The translations under genes and the position numbers were made by a program. The notes under the pieces are model-generated. The model did not search any database and was not told the DNA's origin. It saw only the letters and a list, made by a program, of their open reading frames with translations. Source: Tragulus kanchil (Eukaryota; Chordata; Mammalia; Artiodactyla; Tragulidae). From it: a stretch of DNA of 64,000 nucleotides. The DNA is taken from contig JAIOJX010000032.1 of the NCBI GenBank assembly GCA_022376925.1, positions 199,636,939 through 199,700,938 of the forward strand, written 5' to 3'. Positions 47,866-59,357 of this stretch are shown here, piece by piece (the stretch's first letter is position 1; each line of letters begins with the position of its first letter).

Positions 47866-48841
47866 TATATAATTTAAAATAAGAATTTAATATTTTTGCC
47901 ATTTCTTCGGCTATGACACCGTAGGCAAAACCACTGAGCTTGGTTTTCTTTGTCTAAGAAAGAGGCAGTAAGTACCTTGCAAGTTCTTTATAGGAGGAGA
48001 AAATAAATAAAAACACACTATTATAAAACTGTAAAGTACCATACAAATCTGAATTACCTTATCAGAAACAGTTTATCTAACCCCAAATCTCTGTTATTAT
48101 TCACTCTTCACAAGTGGATGATGCATTTTCCTATTATTTGAAGAGCTCTGTATGGGTGTTCACAGCTCTAATCATCTGTGTTATGTCTCAGGTTTTCAGG
48201 TGGAGTGTGTGTGCATGTGTAGGGGTGGCGTGCATCACTTTTCAGAATTTATTCACACCAACATGCTGGCTTTCAAGAGGCAGAGCATTGTATGTAGGCA
48301 GTTTCGACAGGATACAGTTCCTCTGATGAGAAGCAAGTTTGCTGCAGGAACAGAATGTACTCCCATCTCCTTCCTCCAGATGAAGGCCAGAATGCCCCAT
48401 AAATAACAGATGGAGCCAAGCTGGGACCTCACTGAAGATCTACCTATTGAGAGAGGTGCAAATGCCTGAGAACTCCAAGGTTAGACTTTCCTCTCCAACC
48501 AGGCAGCGTGCAGAGTCAAGGACACACAGAACAGAACAGCCTTACTTTCACTGGGTTGGAAGAACACGTTCTATCCACATGGTCCCCACGTGGCCCAGAT
48601 ATAAATGCAAGTTAAGGAGTAGTGAGGAGCACACAGCCTTGCTCAAGTGTCCTAGCACGGTAATTCTTCTGAGGTTCTTGGGTGGCTCCTGGGATCTCTG
48701 AGATCTTTTCTACATCCCAATTCCTGGCATTTCACAACAGTTACTGGTGCTCACACTTGGGGAGCAGGACTCTATACCTGTTTTAATGGCTTTGGTTTGT
48801 GTTTTGCACTGTTCATTTTTGCCTTTCTATCCTAAGAATTT
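47865..48841. other. Unique non-coding DNA
   Basis: No recognised exon. Frames of 70 and 84 residues around 48114-48406 and 84 residues at 48447-48701 have no family. It is somewhat less AT-rich than its surroundings. Confidence 0.45.
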
Positions 48842-49019
48842 CTTTAATATGGCCGCTGTATACTTTATTATCTTAGGATTTTGTCAATCAAACTTCAATA
48901 AAGGCTGGAAATATATTTCTCTTTTCTAATATGGCAAAGGAAAGCATGGACAGGTCCTGGAGAATGTAGCACAGCCAGTAGGTGAGGGGTCCACATCCAG
49001 GGACTCAAACAGCCATGGA

Positions 49020-49231
49020 TCACTGTTGATACTATGCATAAAACAGACACCTAATGAGAACCTACTGTACAGCACAGGGAACTCCACTCTGTGCTCTGTG
49101 ACAGCTTAAAGGAGAAAGAGATCCTGAAGGGAAGGGATATATGCATACACATAACTGATTTCCTTTGCTGCACAGTAGTAACAAACAATATTGTAAAACA
49201 ACTATACTCCAATAAAAATTCATTAAAAACA
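49020..49231 (+). mobile_element. L1 3'-UTR fragment, first copy
   Basis: 'ctactgtacagcacagggaa', 'ctgatttcctttgctgcaca' and the terminal 'caactatactccaataaaaa' followed by an A-rich end are characteristic of the artiodactyl L1 3' UTR. No coding sequence is present. Confidence 0.85.
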
Positions 49232-49292
49232 GCCATGGATCAAAAATATATTTTTTTAATTCCAGAAAGTTTCAAAAAGTAAAGCTTCACTT

Positions 49293-49494
49293 GCTACATA
49301 CCAGCAACTATTTCCCTAGCATTTATATTGAATTAGGTATTAGAAGCAGAGATGATTTAAAGCATACAGGAGGCTGCACCTAGATTGTATGCAAATACAG
49401 TATCTCCTTATATAAAGGGCTTGAGCATCTGTGGATTTTGGTATCTCCTGGGGTCCTGGAATCAATCCTTCACAAATAGGGAGGGCGACTGTAT
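49293..49494 (-). mobile_element. MER2-like DNA transposon relic, first copy
   Basis: 'gatgatttaaagcatacagg', 'tatgcaaatacagtatctcc', 'cttgagcatctgtggatttt' and 'ggggtcctggaatcaatcct' correspond in order to one end of the Tigger-related element MER2, read in reverse. It is non-autonomous, old and non-coding. The name is from remembered consensus. Confidence 0.6.
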
Positions 49495-50188
49495 GAAGCC
49501 TAAAGTCTGTATTTACAAAGCTTATTTTCTCTTTTTATCTGCTCTTACCAAGCACTCTATGATGCTGTAAGCACCTTGGTCCTACGGTGAAAAGAGCAAG
49601 TCTAGACTCAGCAATTATAACAACTGTGAAAGTAATAGATTTATTTGTGATGCACTGAGTCCCATTTTCCAAAGCCTATTATCTTTTAATCCATTCAGTT
49701 TCTCCTAAAGGAGTTCCCCTTCTAACGTGCAAAATATCACAAGAATCTGAGGAGTCTAGAAGAAGAACCAACTCTATCACATACTCATTTTGAGTCCTTA
49801 TAGAGTTGGTCATTAAAGAGAAAAAAGGAAACACAAGACACCACCGATTATTTCTACTTTAGCAGCAATATGTCTGCTGGGGACACTTTAAGTGTGGGCT
49901 GACAGACCTTGACCCACGTCTGGTCCTATTTGGTTGAAGGTTTCTAGAAAAGGTAATCACAGCATGTTCCAAACAGTATGGATACATGTGTCCAGGGGTT
50001 GTGGATATGGCTTTAATACGGTCGCTGTATACTTTATTATCTTAGGATTTTGTCAATCAAACTTCAATAAAGGCTGGAAATATATTTCTCTTTTCTAATA
50101 TGGCAAAGGAAAGCATGGACAGGTCCTGGAGAATGTAGCACAGCCAGTAGGTGAGGGGTCCACATCCAGGGACTCAAACAGCCATGGA

Positions 50189-50400
50189 TCACTGTTGATA
50201 CTATGCATAAAACAGACACCTAATGAGAACCTACTGTACAGCACAGGGAACTCCACTCTGTGCTCTGTGACAGCTTAAAGGAGAAAGAGATCCTGAAGGG
50301 AAGGGATATATGCATACACATAACTGATTTCCTTTGCTGCACAGTAGTAACAAACAATATTGTAAAACAACTATACTCCAATAAAAATTCATTAAAAACA
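50189..50400 (+). mobile_element. L1 3'-UTR fragment, second copy
   Basis: Counterpart of 49020-49231 within tandem duplication 15. Confidence 0.85.
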
Positions 50401-50461
50401 GCCATGGATCAAAAATATATTTTTTTAATTCCAGAAAGTTTCAAAAAGTAAAGCTTCACTT

Positions 50462-50664
50462 GCTACATACCAGCAACTATTTCCCTAGCATTTATATTGA
50501 ATTAGGTATTAGAAGCAGAGATGATTTAAAGCATACAGGAGGCTGCACCTAGATTGTATGCAAATACAGTATCTCCTTATATAAAGGGCTTGAGCATCTG
50601 TGGATTTTGGTATCTCCTGGGGTCCTGGAATCAATCCTTCACAAATAGGGAGGGGCGACTGTAT
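50462..50664 (-). mobile_element. MER2-like DNA transposon relic, second copy
   Basis: Counterpart of 49293-49494, with one extra G near 50655. Confidence 0.6.
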
Positions 50665-51175
50665 GAAGCCTAAAGTCTGTATTTACAAAGCTTATTTTCT
50701 CTTTTTATCTGCTCTTACCAAGCACTCTATGATGCTGTAAGCACCTTGGTCCTACGGTGAAAAGAGCAAGTCTAGACTCAGCAATTATAACAACTGTGAA
50801 AGTAATAGATTTATTTGTGATGCACTGAGTCCCATTTTCCAAAGCCTATTATCTTTTAATCCATTCAGTTTCTCCTAAAGGAGTTCCCCTTCTAACGTGC
50901 AAAATATCACAAGAATCTGAGGAGTCTAGAAGAAGAACCAACTCTATCACATACTCATTTTGAGTCCTTATAGAGTTGGTCATTAAAGAGAAAAAAGGAA
51001 ACACAAGACACCACCGATTATTTCTACTTTAGCAGCAATATGTCTGCTGGGGACACTTTAAGTGTGGGCTGACAGACCTTGACCCACGTCTGGTCCTATT
51101 TGGTTGAAGGTTTCTAGAAAAGGTAATCACAGCATGTTCCAAACAGTATGGATACATGTGTCCAGGGGTTGTGGA

Positions 51176-51814
51176 ACAAATTACACCTTTAGGGAGTATC
51201 ACAGAGGCCAATGAAATAACCTCAGACACCATCCTTCAGTGATTTTATATGGGATATTAGTAATTCCTAGAATTTATGCCTCTGGAGACTCAGCCCATTG
51301 ACTTAGAAACAAAGATGTTTATCCTGCTTTGTGGCTATAAATTCAGCTCCAGACAGGAGTGGGTGAATGTGCCCTTGGAGGGAAAAAAAAGACAAAGAGA
51401 TAGTACATGATAAAAGAGAGTTAAAAAAAAAAGGATGAGGAAAAGTAGTAGTGGGAGTTGGTAGTGGTATTTGGGGTGGTGGGGCTATGGAATTACAAGG
51501 AGGGTATCATAGGGTAGAAAAAACTCAAAATCTGAATACGACTCTAGCTTCATTTCAAGACTGAGCCAACAATGAGTGGGGTGACCCTGGAGATCTGTTG
51601 CCTTCACTGAATCTCTGTTTTCTCATCTCTAAAATACTTCATAGAAATGAAACAATTCATTTAAGTCGCCTATACCATTAAAATATCTCTCAAAAATACC
51701 TAATATCTATTTACATCATTGCTCCTTGAATTTAATGACCACTTATTTGGCTTAATAAATCAAACACAGAGTCACCAACTGTCTTCTTGATATTAAACAA
51801 GGGTTCTTTGGGAA
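51176..51814. other. Non-coding DNA with possible MIR
   Basis: 51525-51665 resembles the plus-strand MIR middle ('gggtgaccctggagatctgt', 'aatctctgttttctcatctc'), weakly. The rest is unassigned, with a G-rich patch at 51440-51490. Confidence 0.45.
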
Positions 51815-51985
51815 GAATTCCCTGATGGTCCAGTGGCTAAGATTCTGAGCTACCAATGCAGGGGGCCTGGGTTAAATCTCTGGTCAGAGAACTAAATCTT
51901 ACACACTCCAGTGAAGACCAAAGATTCCCTGTGCCTCAACTAAGACCTGGAGAGGCCAAATAAATAAGTAAAATTTTTAAAAAGG
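51815..51985 (+). mobile_element. CHR-type tRNA-derived SINE, short
   Basis: 'aattccctgatggtccagtg' head, 'accaatgcagggggcctggg', 'ctctggtcagagaactaaat' and the end 'aataaataagtaaaattttt'. A short body follows the tRNA head. Confidence 0.75.
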
Positions 51986-53537
51986 TTTCTTTTTCATAGG
52001 AAGAGGGGGAATACTGTGGTTTGCCAGAAAGCCCTTTTTAATCCTCTGTGTTACTCCTGTATTTCAGAGATCTGGACATTCACATCAAAGTAAGCGTGAA
52101 AGTTAACTTAAGAAATTATTTTAGCAAGCTCGTACATGAACAGGGATAAAAATACCAGTTGTCATTTATATTCTGCCATCTTTCTTAATTTCTATGACTT
52201 TATCTTCCAAATTTCCCTGGAGGAAATCAACAGGATTTATCAGAGTAATTACTATTCTCATCATATGTATATGCATGCATATATACACACATACATACAT
52301 ATATATAGAGAGAGAGACACAGAGACAAGAGAGGTATTAGGGGAAGGGGGGATTTTGTGACTTTGCTGAAGTAAAACGGTACTGGAGGTAAGACTAAAAG
52401 TCACATTTCTTTTTCCTAAGTTATTTAGGTTTTCAGAGGCTACATATACATTATACCACATATAAAAAATAAATATTTTACATTTATTTTTATAAAAATA
52501 TGAGTCAGAAACAAATCTGTCCTAAACTCTCCCAGAGCTGAAAGCCTTTTCCCAAGATGCATCACATCCATTTCCAGCGTGTCTCAGTCACTTACATATA
52601 TTCAAGATGGAATGAATTATCAGTGGCATGTTTGCCTGAGTGGCAGAAAATATCCACTAGGCATTCTGAAGCAAACCTTTTAAAACCAATTTTAACCCTG
52701 GTCAGCAGTGCAAGGCAGGGATTCAAAAAATACCAGTGAAATAAATGAAATTTCAAACTACTCATATACATAAAATATTTGATATTGCATCAGCAAAGGG
52801 AAGTTAGAACAGAGAATGAGTGTAAGGAAGAGAGAAAGTCAGTTTGTTCTCACTTCTACTAATGGGTAACTTGAAGTGAGACAACAAACCTCACTGAAAC
52901 TCTGTTTAAATATCTCTAAAATGAAGATGAGATGATTCCTTTGCGTCTTTTTCAAAAAGATAATTTGAAAATGGGGGGAAATGATAAATTGCTTGGAATT
53001 TTCTACACGCCAGCCATACAAAATTCAAGTTACTGCTGCTTCTCTAAAGCCTCAAAGCAGCTGCAATTTCTCTGCGGGAATGAGGAGGAAGGCATTATAT
53101 AATACTGCATCTGTCCCGATGGTCCATTTCTAAAAAGAGCCCCACTGAAGGACCCAGCTAGCCTCCTTCCAAACACTGGCAGGGCTTTGTTCTTCCTTTT
53201 AACTGAAATTAAATTGGTGCCTGAAGAACGGAGGATATATTTAGAGAACAGACTCTTTCCATTTTTTTTTTTTTTTGGTCTTCTTTAAAATTTCCTAATT
53301 GAGACTCATATTCCATAAAATTACATAGCAGTATAAAGAATTAGGGAAACAGGCAGGAATAATTTAAGAAGTCTTTCTAACCTTATCTTCATTTTATCAT
53401 CATAACAAGTCCATTGCTGAACTTTTAGGTTTGCTGTCAGTATGCATCCACCCCCATTCCATTCAGATATTCTCTTTCAGGTCCACCACAGCTAATGTTC
53501 ACAATCAATTCATTAAACCTTTTTTAATGTCAAAAAT
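51986..53537. other. Unique non-coding DNA
   Basis: Contains a mixed TA/CA/GA simple repeat at about 52262-52335 and a T-run at 53262-53276. No gene is recognised; the 60 to 78 residue frames have no family. Confidence 0.5.
52262..52335 (+). repeat. Mixed (TA)(CA)(GA) simple repeat
   Basis: Irregular TATG, ACAT and TATA units followed by GAGA and GACA units. Confidence 0.75.
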
Positions 53538-53547
53538 ATGCAACACA

Positions 53548-53796
53548 GGGCTTCCCTGGTGGTCCAGTGGGTAAAGAGTCTGCCTTGCAGTGCAAGAGGC
53601 ATTGGTTCGATCCCTGGCCAGGGAAGATCCCCTGTGCTGCAGAGCGGCTGGACCTGAATGTCCAGTGACAAACCAGTGCTCACATGTGCCCAGAGTCAGT
53701 GCTTTCCAACAAGGGAGTCCACTGCAATGGGAGGCCCACACAGGCCGAAGAATAAAGATGGATGAAAATAAAGATTAATTTAAAAAGTTTAAAAAA
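53548..53796 (+). mobile_element. tRNA-derived SINE, GC-core type
   Basis: 'gcttccctggtggtccagtg', 'gttcgatccctggccaggga', 'atgggaggcccacacaggcc' and an A-rich tail, bounded by an exact 10-bp target-site duplication (atgcaacaca) at 53538-53547 and 53797-53806. The palindromic core is degraded. Confidence 0.9.
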
Positions 53797-54040
53797 ATGC
53801 AACACAACTTTGAATGTTATACCTAACTTTCCAGTAAAGGTTTGCAATTTTTATTTCTTTACTGCTGAAGGTGAGGGGGAAATATGGATATGATGCCACA
53901 TATATATTCACTGAGGGTGCAGATATAGAATAAGGACACTACTGGGTATCAAACATATTTATTCTTTCAGTAGATAATTTATTTGGTAAGTCTCTGATAG
54001 AAACCAATCTTTGAACAAAGTTTTAGGGAAATTATATATA

Positions 54041-54059
54041 GTACACACACACACACACA
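54041..54059 (+). repeat. Short (CA)n array
   Basis: About nine CA units just upstream of a reversed Bov-A2-like element. Confidence 0.85.
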
Positions 54060-54066
54060 AATATGA

Positions 54067-54377
54067 AAAAGTGAAAGTGAAAGTCAAATCGGGTCTGACC
54101 CTTTGAGACACCATGGACAAGCCATGGAATTCTCCTGGTAGGAATACTGGAATTGGTAGCCCATCCATTCTGCAGGGGATCTTCCCAACTCAGGGATCAA
54201 ACCCAGGTCTCCTGCATTGCAGGTGAATTCTTTACAATCTAAGCCACCAGGGAAACCCAAGAATACTGGAGTGGGTAACCTATCCCTTCTCCAGGAGATC
54301 TGCCTGACCCAGGAACTGAACTGGGCTCCCCTGCACTGCAGGCAGATTCTTTAGCACCTGAGCTAACATGGAAGCCC
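54067..54377 (-). mobile_element. Bov-A2-like SINE with repeated head
   Basis: Begins 'aagtgaaagtgaaagtcaaa' and contains two consecutive segments of the 'aatactggagtgggtaacc' to 'gattctttagcacctgagct' type (54143-54260 and 54261-54377). It is therefore a dimer-like Bov-A element or two abutting insertions. Confidence 0.85.
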
Positions 54378-54381
54378 TACA

Positions 54382-54411
54382 CCCACTACACACACACACA
54401 CACACACACAT
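54382..54411 (+). repeat. (CA)n microsatellite
   Basis: About 13 CA units between two reversed Bov-A elements. Confidence 0.9.
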
Positions 54412-54534
54412 TTGTGCTAGTCACTCAGTTATGTCCAACTCTTTGTGACTCCATGGACTGGGGCCTGCCAGGCTTCTCTGTTCATGGAATTCTCCAGGCA
54501 AGAATACTGGAATTGGTTGCCATTTCCTTCTCTA
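54412..54534 (-). mobile_element. Bov-A SINE fragment
   Basis: 'tgctagtcactcagttatgt', 'gactccatggactggggcct' and 'aagaatactggaattggttg' occur in order; it stops at 'ccttctct' before the tRNA head and runs straight into a CA array. Confidence 0.88.
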
Positions 54535-54583
54535 ATACACACACACACACACACACACACAGACACACACACACACACACAGA
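54535..54583 (+). repeat. (CA)n microsatellite with CAGA interruptions
   Basis: CA repeats interrupted by two CAGA units. Confidence 0.93.
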
Positions 54584-54929
54584 CATTATACATATGGTCC
54601 CTGTCTTCAAGAGTTAACGAGTAGTGATGAGAGACAAATACAAAAGTTCCTTTCTCTTATAAACTTTCATGGAAAAGAATAAAGTTTTACTAATCCTGTC
54701 TGTAACCCTCAGAGGGCAACAAATGTGGTTTCCAATCTTGTTTGGTCGAAGTCAATGTAGTCTGAGTTTATAAACCAATGCAAACATCTAGAGGGGCCAG
54801 GAAATAATGAAACAAGAGCTAAGTCAGAGATGAGTAAAGAGGGAGAGACAGAATCAATGAGCTACATACAATTCATACAACAGCCTAAGAAGACAGACTT
54901 AGTTTCAATGATGAATTGGTGTTAGGCTG
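54584..54929. other. Non-coding DNA upstream of BovB
   Basis: No gene is recognised. The boundary of the BovB element may lie somewhere within 54880-54950. Confidence 0.45.
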
Positions 54930-55804
54930 TGAAGAACAATATTGCATAGGAACCTGGAATGTTAGGCCCATGAATCAAGATAAACTTGATGTGGTCAAGG
55001 AGGAGATGGCAAGAGTCAACATCAATTATCTTAGGAATCAGTGACTAAAATGGATGGTAATGGGTGAATTTAATTCAGGTGACCATTAAATCTACTACTG
55101 AGGGCAAGAATCCCTTAGAAGAAATGAAGTAGCTTTCATAGTCAACAAAAGGGGCTGAAACGCAACACTCAGGTGCAATCTCAAAAATTAAAGAATGACC
55201 CTGGTTCATTTCCAAGGCAAACCATTCAATATCACAGTAATCTAAGTATATGCCCCCACCACGAATGCCAAAAAGCTGAAGTTGAGTGGTTCTGTAAAGA
55301 GCTACAAGATCTTCAGAATTAATACTAAAAAAATTTCTTTTTCATCATAGGACATCAGAATGCAAAAGTAGGAAGTCAAGAGATACTTGGAGTAATAGCA
55401 AGTTTGGCCTTGGAGTACAAAATGAAGCAGGGCAAAAACTAACAGTTCTGTCAAGAAAATGCGCTGGCCATAGTAACACCTTCTTCCAACAATACAAGAG
55501 GTGACTCTACATACAGACATCACCATATGATCAATACCAAAATCACACTGATTATATTCTTTGCAGCCTAAGATGGAGAAGTTCTATACAGTCAGAATAA
55601 CAAGACCTGGAGCTCACTGTGGCTGAGATCATGAGCTCCTTATTGAAAACTCCAGGCTAAACTGAAGACAATAGGGAAAATTACTAGGTCATTCAGGTAT
55701 GATCTGATCAAACTTCTTATGATTATACAGAAGAAGTGACAAAATACATTCATGGGATTAAATCTGATAGATAGGGTGTCCAAAGAGCTACGGGCAGAGG
55801 TCTG

Positions 55805-55937
55805 TAATATGGTAGCTCAGAAGGTAAAGAATCTTGCCTGCAGTGCAGGAGACCTGGGTTCGATCCCTGGGTTGGGAAGATCCCCTGGAGAAGGGAATGG
55901 CCACCCACTCAGTATTCTTGTCTGGAGAATTCCATGG
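55805..55937 (+). mobile_element. 3'-truncated Bov-tA SINE inside BovB
   Basis: 'gtagctcagaaggtaaagaa', 'gcctgcagtgcaggagacct', 'ggttgggaagatcccctgga' and 'gtctggagaattccatgg', after which the Bov-A body stops and BovB sequence resumes ('ggagatagtgaccaaaacaa'). It inserted in the endonuclease/RT linker region. Confidence 0.88.
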
Positions 55938-56013
55938 CGCATCCCCTTGTGTTGTAGGAGATAGTGACCAAAACAATCTCAAAGAAAAAGAAATGCAAAA
56001 GGCAAAGTAGCTG

Positions 56014-58306
56014 CCTGAGGAGGCTTTACACATAAGAAAAGAAGAAAAGCCAAAGGTTAAGAAGAAAGGAAAAGATCCTTAACTGAATGCAGAGTTTCAG
56101 AGAATAGCCAGGAGAAATAAGAAAGCCTTATCAAATGAATGATGCAAAGATATAGAGGAAAACAATAAAATGGGAAAGACTAGATACCTCTTTAAGAAAA
56201 ATGAAGAGTTCAAGGGAACATTTCATGCATAGGTAAGTGTGATAAAGGACAGAAACAATAAGGATCTAACAGAAACAGAAGAGATTAAGAAGAAGTGGCA
56301 AGAATACATAGAACTACACACACACACACACGAAGTCTTAAGTGATCTGAAAAACCACGATGATATGGTAACTCATCTAGATCCAGACATCCTGGAATGT
56401 GAAATCAAATGGGCCTTAGGAATTATTACAATTAACAATGCTGGTGGAGGAGATGGAATTGCAGCTGAACTATTTAAAATCCTAAATGATGATGCTGTTA
56501 AAGTGCTGCAGTCAATATGTTAGCAAATTTGGAAAACTCAGCAGTGGCCACAGGACTGGAAAAGGTCAGTTTTCATTCCAATCCCAAAGAAGGGCAATGC
56601 TACGAATGTTCAAACTACCACACAACTGTGCTCATTTCACATGTTAGCAAGATAATCCTCAAAATCCTTCAAGTTAGGCTTCAGAATATTGTGAATTGAG
56701 AATTCCCAAGTGCACAAGTCAGATTTAGAAAAGGCAAAAGAACCAGAGATTAAATTGTCAGCATTTGTTATATCATAGAGAAAGCAAGGGACTTTCAGAA
56801 AAACTTCTGCTTTATTTAGTATGCTAAAAACTTTGACTGTATGGATCACAATAAACTGTGGGAAATTCATAAAGATAGGAATACCAACCACCTTACCTGT
56901 CTCCTGGGAAACCTGTATGCAGGTCAAGAAGCAAAAATTAAAACAATGGAAAAATGGACTTGTTTAAATTTGTGAAAGGAGAGTTACAAGGCTGTGTATT
57001 GTCACTATGTTTATTTAACTATGCAGATCATATGCGAAATGCAAAGCTAGATGGATCACTAGCTGAAATCAAGATTTCTGGGAGAAATATCAAGAACCTT
57101 AGATATGCCGATGATACCATTCTAATGGTAGAAATAAAAGAGGAATGAAAGAAATGCCAAAGGTCCTGAGGAGGCTTTACACATAAGAAGGAAGAAAAGC
57201 CAAAGGTTAAGAAGAAAGGAAAAGATCCTTAACTGAATGCAGAGTTTCAGAGAATAGCCAGGAGAAATAAGAAAGCCTTATCAAATGAATGATGCAAAGA
57301 TATAGAGGAAAACAATAAAATGGGAAAGACTAGATACCTCTTTAAGAAAAATGAAGAGTTCAAGGGAACATTTCATGCATAGGTAAGTGTGATAAAGGAC
57401 AGAAACAATAAGGATCTAACAGAAACAGAAGAGATTAAGAAGAAGTGGCAAGAATACATAGAACTACACACACACACACACGAAGTCTTAAGTGATCTGA
57501 AAAACCACGATGATATGGTAACTCATCTAGATCCAGACATCCTGGAATGTGAAATCAAATGGGCCTTAGGAATTATTACAATTAACAATGCTGGTGGAGG
57601 AGATGGAATTGCAGCTGAACTATTTAAAATCCTAAATGATGATGCTGTTAAAGTGCTGCAGTCAATATGTTAGCAAATTTGGAAAACTCAGCAGTGGCCA
57701 CAGGACTGGAAAAGGTCAGTTTTCATTCCAATCCCAAAGAAGGGCAATGCTACGAATGTTCAAACTACCACACAACTGTGCTCATTTCACATGTTAGCAA
57801 GATAATCCTCAAAATCCTTCAAGTTAGGCTTCAGAATATTGTGAATTGAGAATTCCCAAGTGCACAAGTCAGATTTAGAAAAGGCAAAAGAACCAGAGAT
57901 TAAATTGTCAGCATTTGTTATATCATAGAGAAAGCAAGGGACTTTCAGAAAAACTTCTGCTTTATTTAGTATGCTAAAAACTTTGACTGTATGGATCACA
58001 ATAAACTGTGGGAAATTCATAAAGATAGGAATACCAACCACCTTACCTGTCTCCTGGGAAACCTGTATGCAGGTCAAGAAGCAAAAATTAAAACAATGGA
58101 AAAATGGACTTGTTTAAATTTGTGAAAGGAGAGTTACAAGGCTGTGTATTGTCACTATGTTTATTTAACATCTATGCAGATCATATGCGAAATGCAAAGC
58201 TAGATGGATCACTAGCTGAAATCAAGATTTCTGGGAGAAATATCAAGAACCTTAGATATGCCGATGATACCATTCTAATGGTAGAAATAAAAGAGGAATG
58301 AAAGAA
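56014..58306 (+). repeat. Tandem duplication 16, period 1150-1153 bp
   Basis: Copy 1 is 56014-57153 and copy 2 is 57165-58306, within the BovB element. The 11-base filler 57154-57164 (atgccaaaggt) resembles the text preceding the copy start at 55993 ('atgcaaaaggcaaag'). Copy 1 lacks three bases near 57020 ('ttatttaactatgcagatc') that copy 2 has; copy 2 is closer to the BovB consensus as I remember it, so the loss is in copy 1, about 130 bases from its end. Confidence 0.95.
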
Positions 58307-59092
58307 CCTCTTGATGAAGATGAAACATTAAGAGTGAAACAACTGGCTTAAACTCAACATTAAAAAAACTAAGACCATGGTATCGAGTCTTACCACTTCA
58401 CAACAAATAGAAAGGGAAAAAGTGGAAACAGTGACAGATTTTATTTTCTTGGGATCTAAAATCACTGTGGACAGTGACTATAGACATGAAATTAAAAGAC
58501 GCTTGCTCCTGGAAAGTTATTTCAAACACAGACAGCATATTATAAAACAGAGACATCGCTTTGTCAACAAAGGTGCATACAATCAGGTTATGGTTTTTCC
58601 AGTAGTCATATATAGATGTAATAATAGTAGTCATGTATAGATATAAGAGTCTAAAGAAGGCTGAATGCTGGAATATTGATCCTTTCAAACTGTGGTGCTG
58701 GAGAAGTCTCTTGAGAGTATCTTGGACAGCAGGGAGATCAAACCAATCAATTCTAAAGAAAACCAGCCCTGAACATTCTTTGGAAAGAATAATGCTTAAC
58801 CTAAAGCTCCAATACTATAGTCACCTGATGCAAAGAGCCAAATCATGATCCTGAGGCAGGGATAGATTGAGAGCAGGAGGAAAAGGGGGCAGCAGAGAAT
58901 GAGATGATTAGATGACATCATCAGCTCAATGAACATGAGTTTGAGCAAACTGCAAGAGATGGTGAAGGGCAGTGAAGCCTGGCATACTACAGTCCATGGG
59001 GTTTTGAAGAGTCAGACAAAACATAGTTACTGAACAACAACAATGAATTAGTAGTATTAGCCAATAAGTATAATTTTAAAAAGACAACCATC

Positions 59093-59357
59093 AGGGCTTC
59101 CCTGGTGGTCCAGTGGGCAAGGACACCGCCTTGCAGTGCAAGGGGCGCCGGTTCAATCCCTGGCCTAGGAAGATCCCATGTGCCGCGGAGCAACTGGACT
59201 GATGTGTCCAACTACTGAGCCAGAGCTCTGCAGCGCATGTACCCAGAGCTGGTGCTCTGCAAGGAGACAGGCCACTGTGATGGGAGGCCCACACAGGCCA
59301 AAGAACAAAGATGGATGACAATAAATAAATGAAAGACCAATAGAAGTGGCCAAATAA
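59093..59357 (+). mobile_element. tRNA-derived SINE, GC-core type
   Basis: 'gggcttccctggtggtccag', 'gccggttcaatccctggcct', 'gagccagagctctgcagcgc', 'atgggaggcccacacaggcc' and 'gaaagaccaatagaagtggc' occur in order. Imperfect target-site duplications with 'aaaaagacaa' flank it at about 59077 and 59357. Confidence 0.88.

Larger units (their letters stand above)
48842..51175 (+). repeat. Tandem duplication 15, period 1169-1170 bp
   Basis: Copy 1 is 48842-50005 and copy 2 is 50011-51175, with 5 filler bases. Copy 2 has two substitutions in its first 15 bases (50019, 50022) and one extra G in a G-run near 50655. It carries an L1 3' end and a MER2-like relic in each copy. Confidence 0.95.
54930..59045 (+). 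mobile_element. Degraded BovB (RTE-clade) LINE
   Basis: BovB is a non-LTR retrotransposon encoding an apurinic-like endonuclease and a reverse transcriptase. The endonuclease portion is recognisable from 54945 ('tggaatgttaggcccatgaa') to about 55790. The reverse-transcriptase portion runs from about 55985, with the YADD catalytic motif at 57104-57115 and again at 58257-58268. The C-terminal and 3' end run to about 59045 ('caatgaacatgagtttgagc', then the 'gagtcagac' end). The protein frame is dead: in-frame stops occur (for example TAG at 56521), frameshifts are frequent, and a CA array interrupts it at about 56317-56331. A Bov-tA SINE sits inside at about 55805-55937 and a tandem duplication copies 56014-57153. 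The 5' end is incomplete. Confidence 0.9.

Noticed and set aside
54535..54583. CA arrays as candidate regulatory Z-DNA elements
   Set aside because: They are ordinary microsatellites grown at SINE ends; nothing in the sequence supports a regulatory role.
56239..57148. Possible functional reverse transcriptase gene
   Set aside because: The YADD motif is present but the frame is split by stops and frameshifts; this is a decayed LINE.
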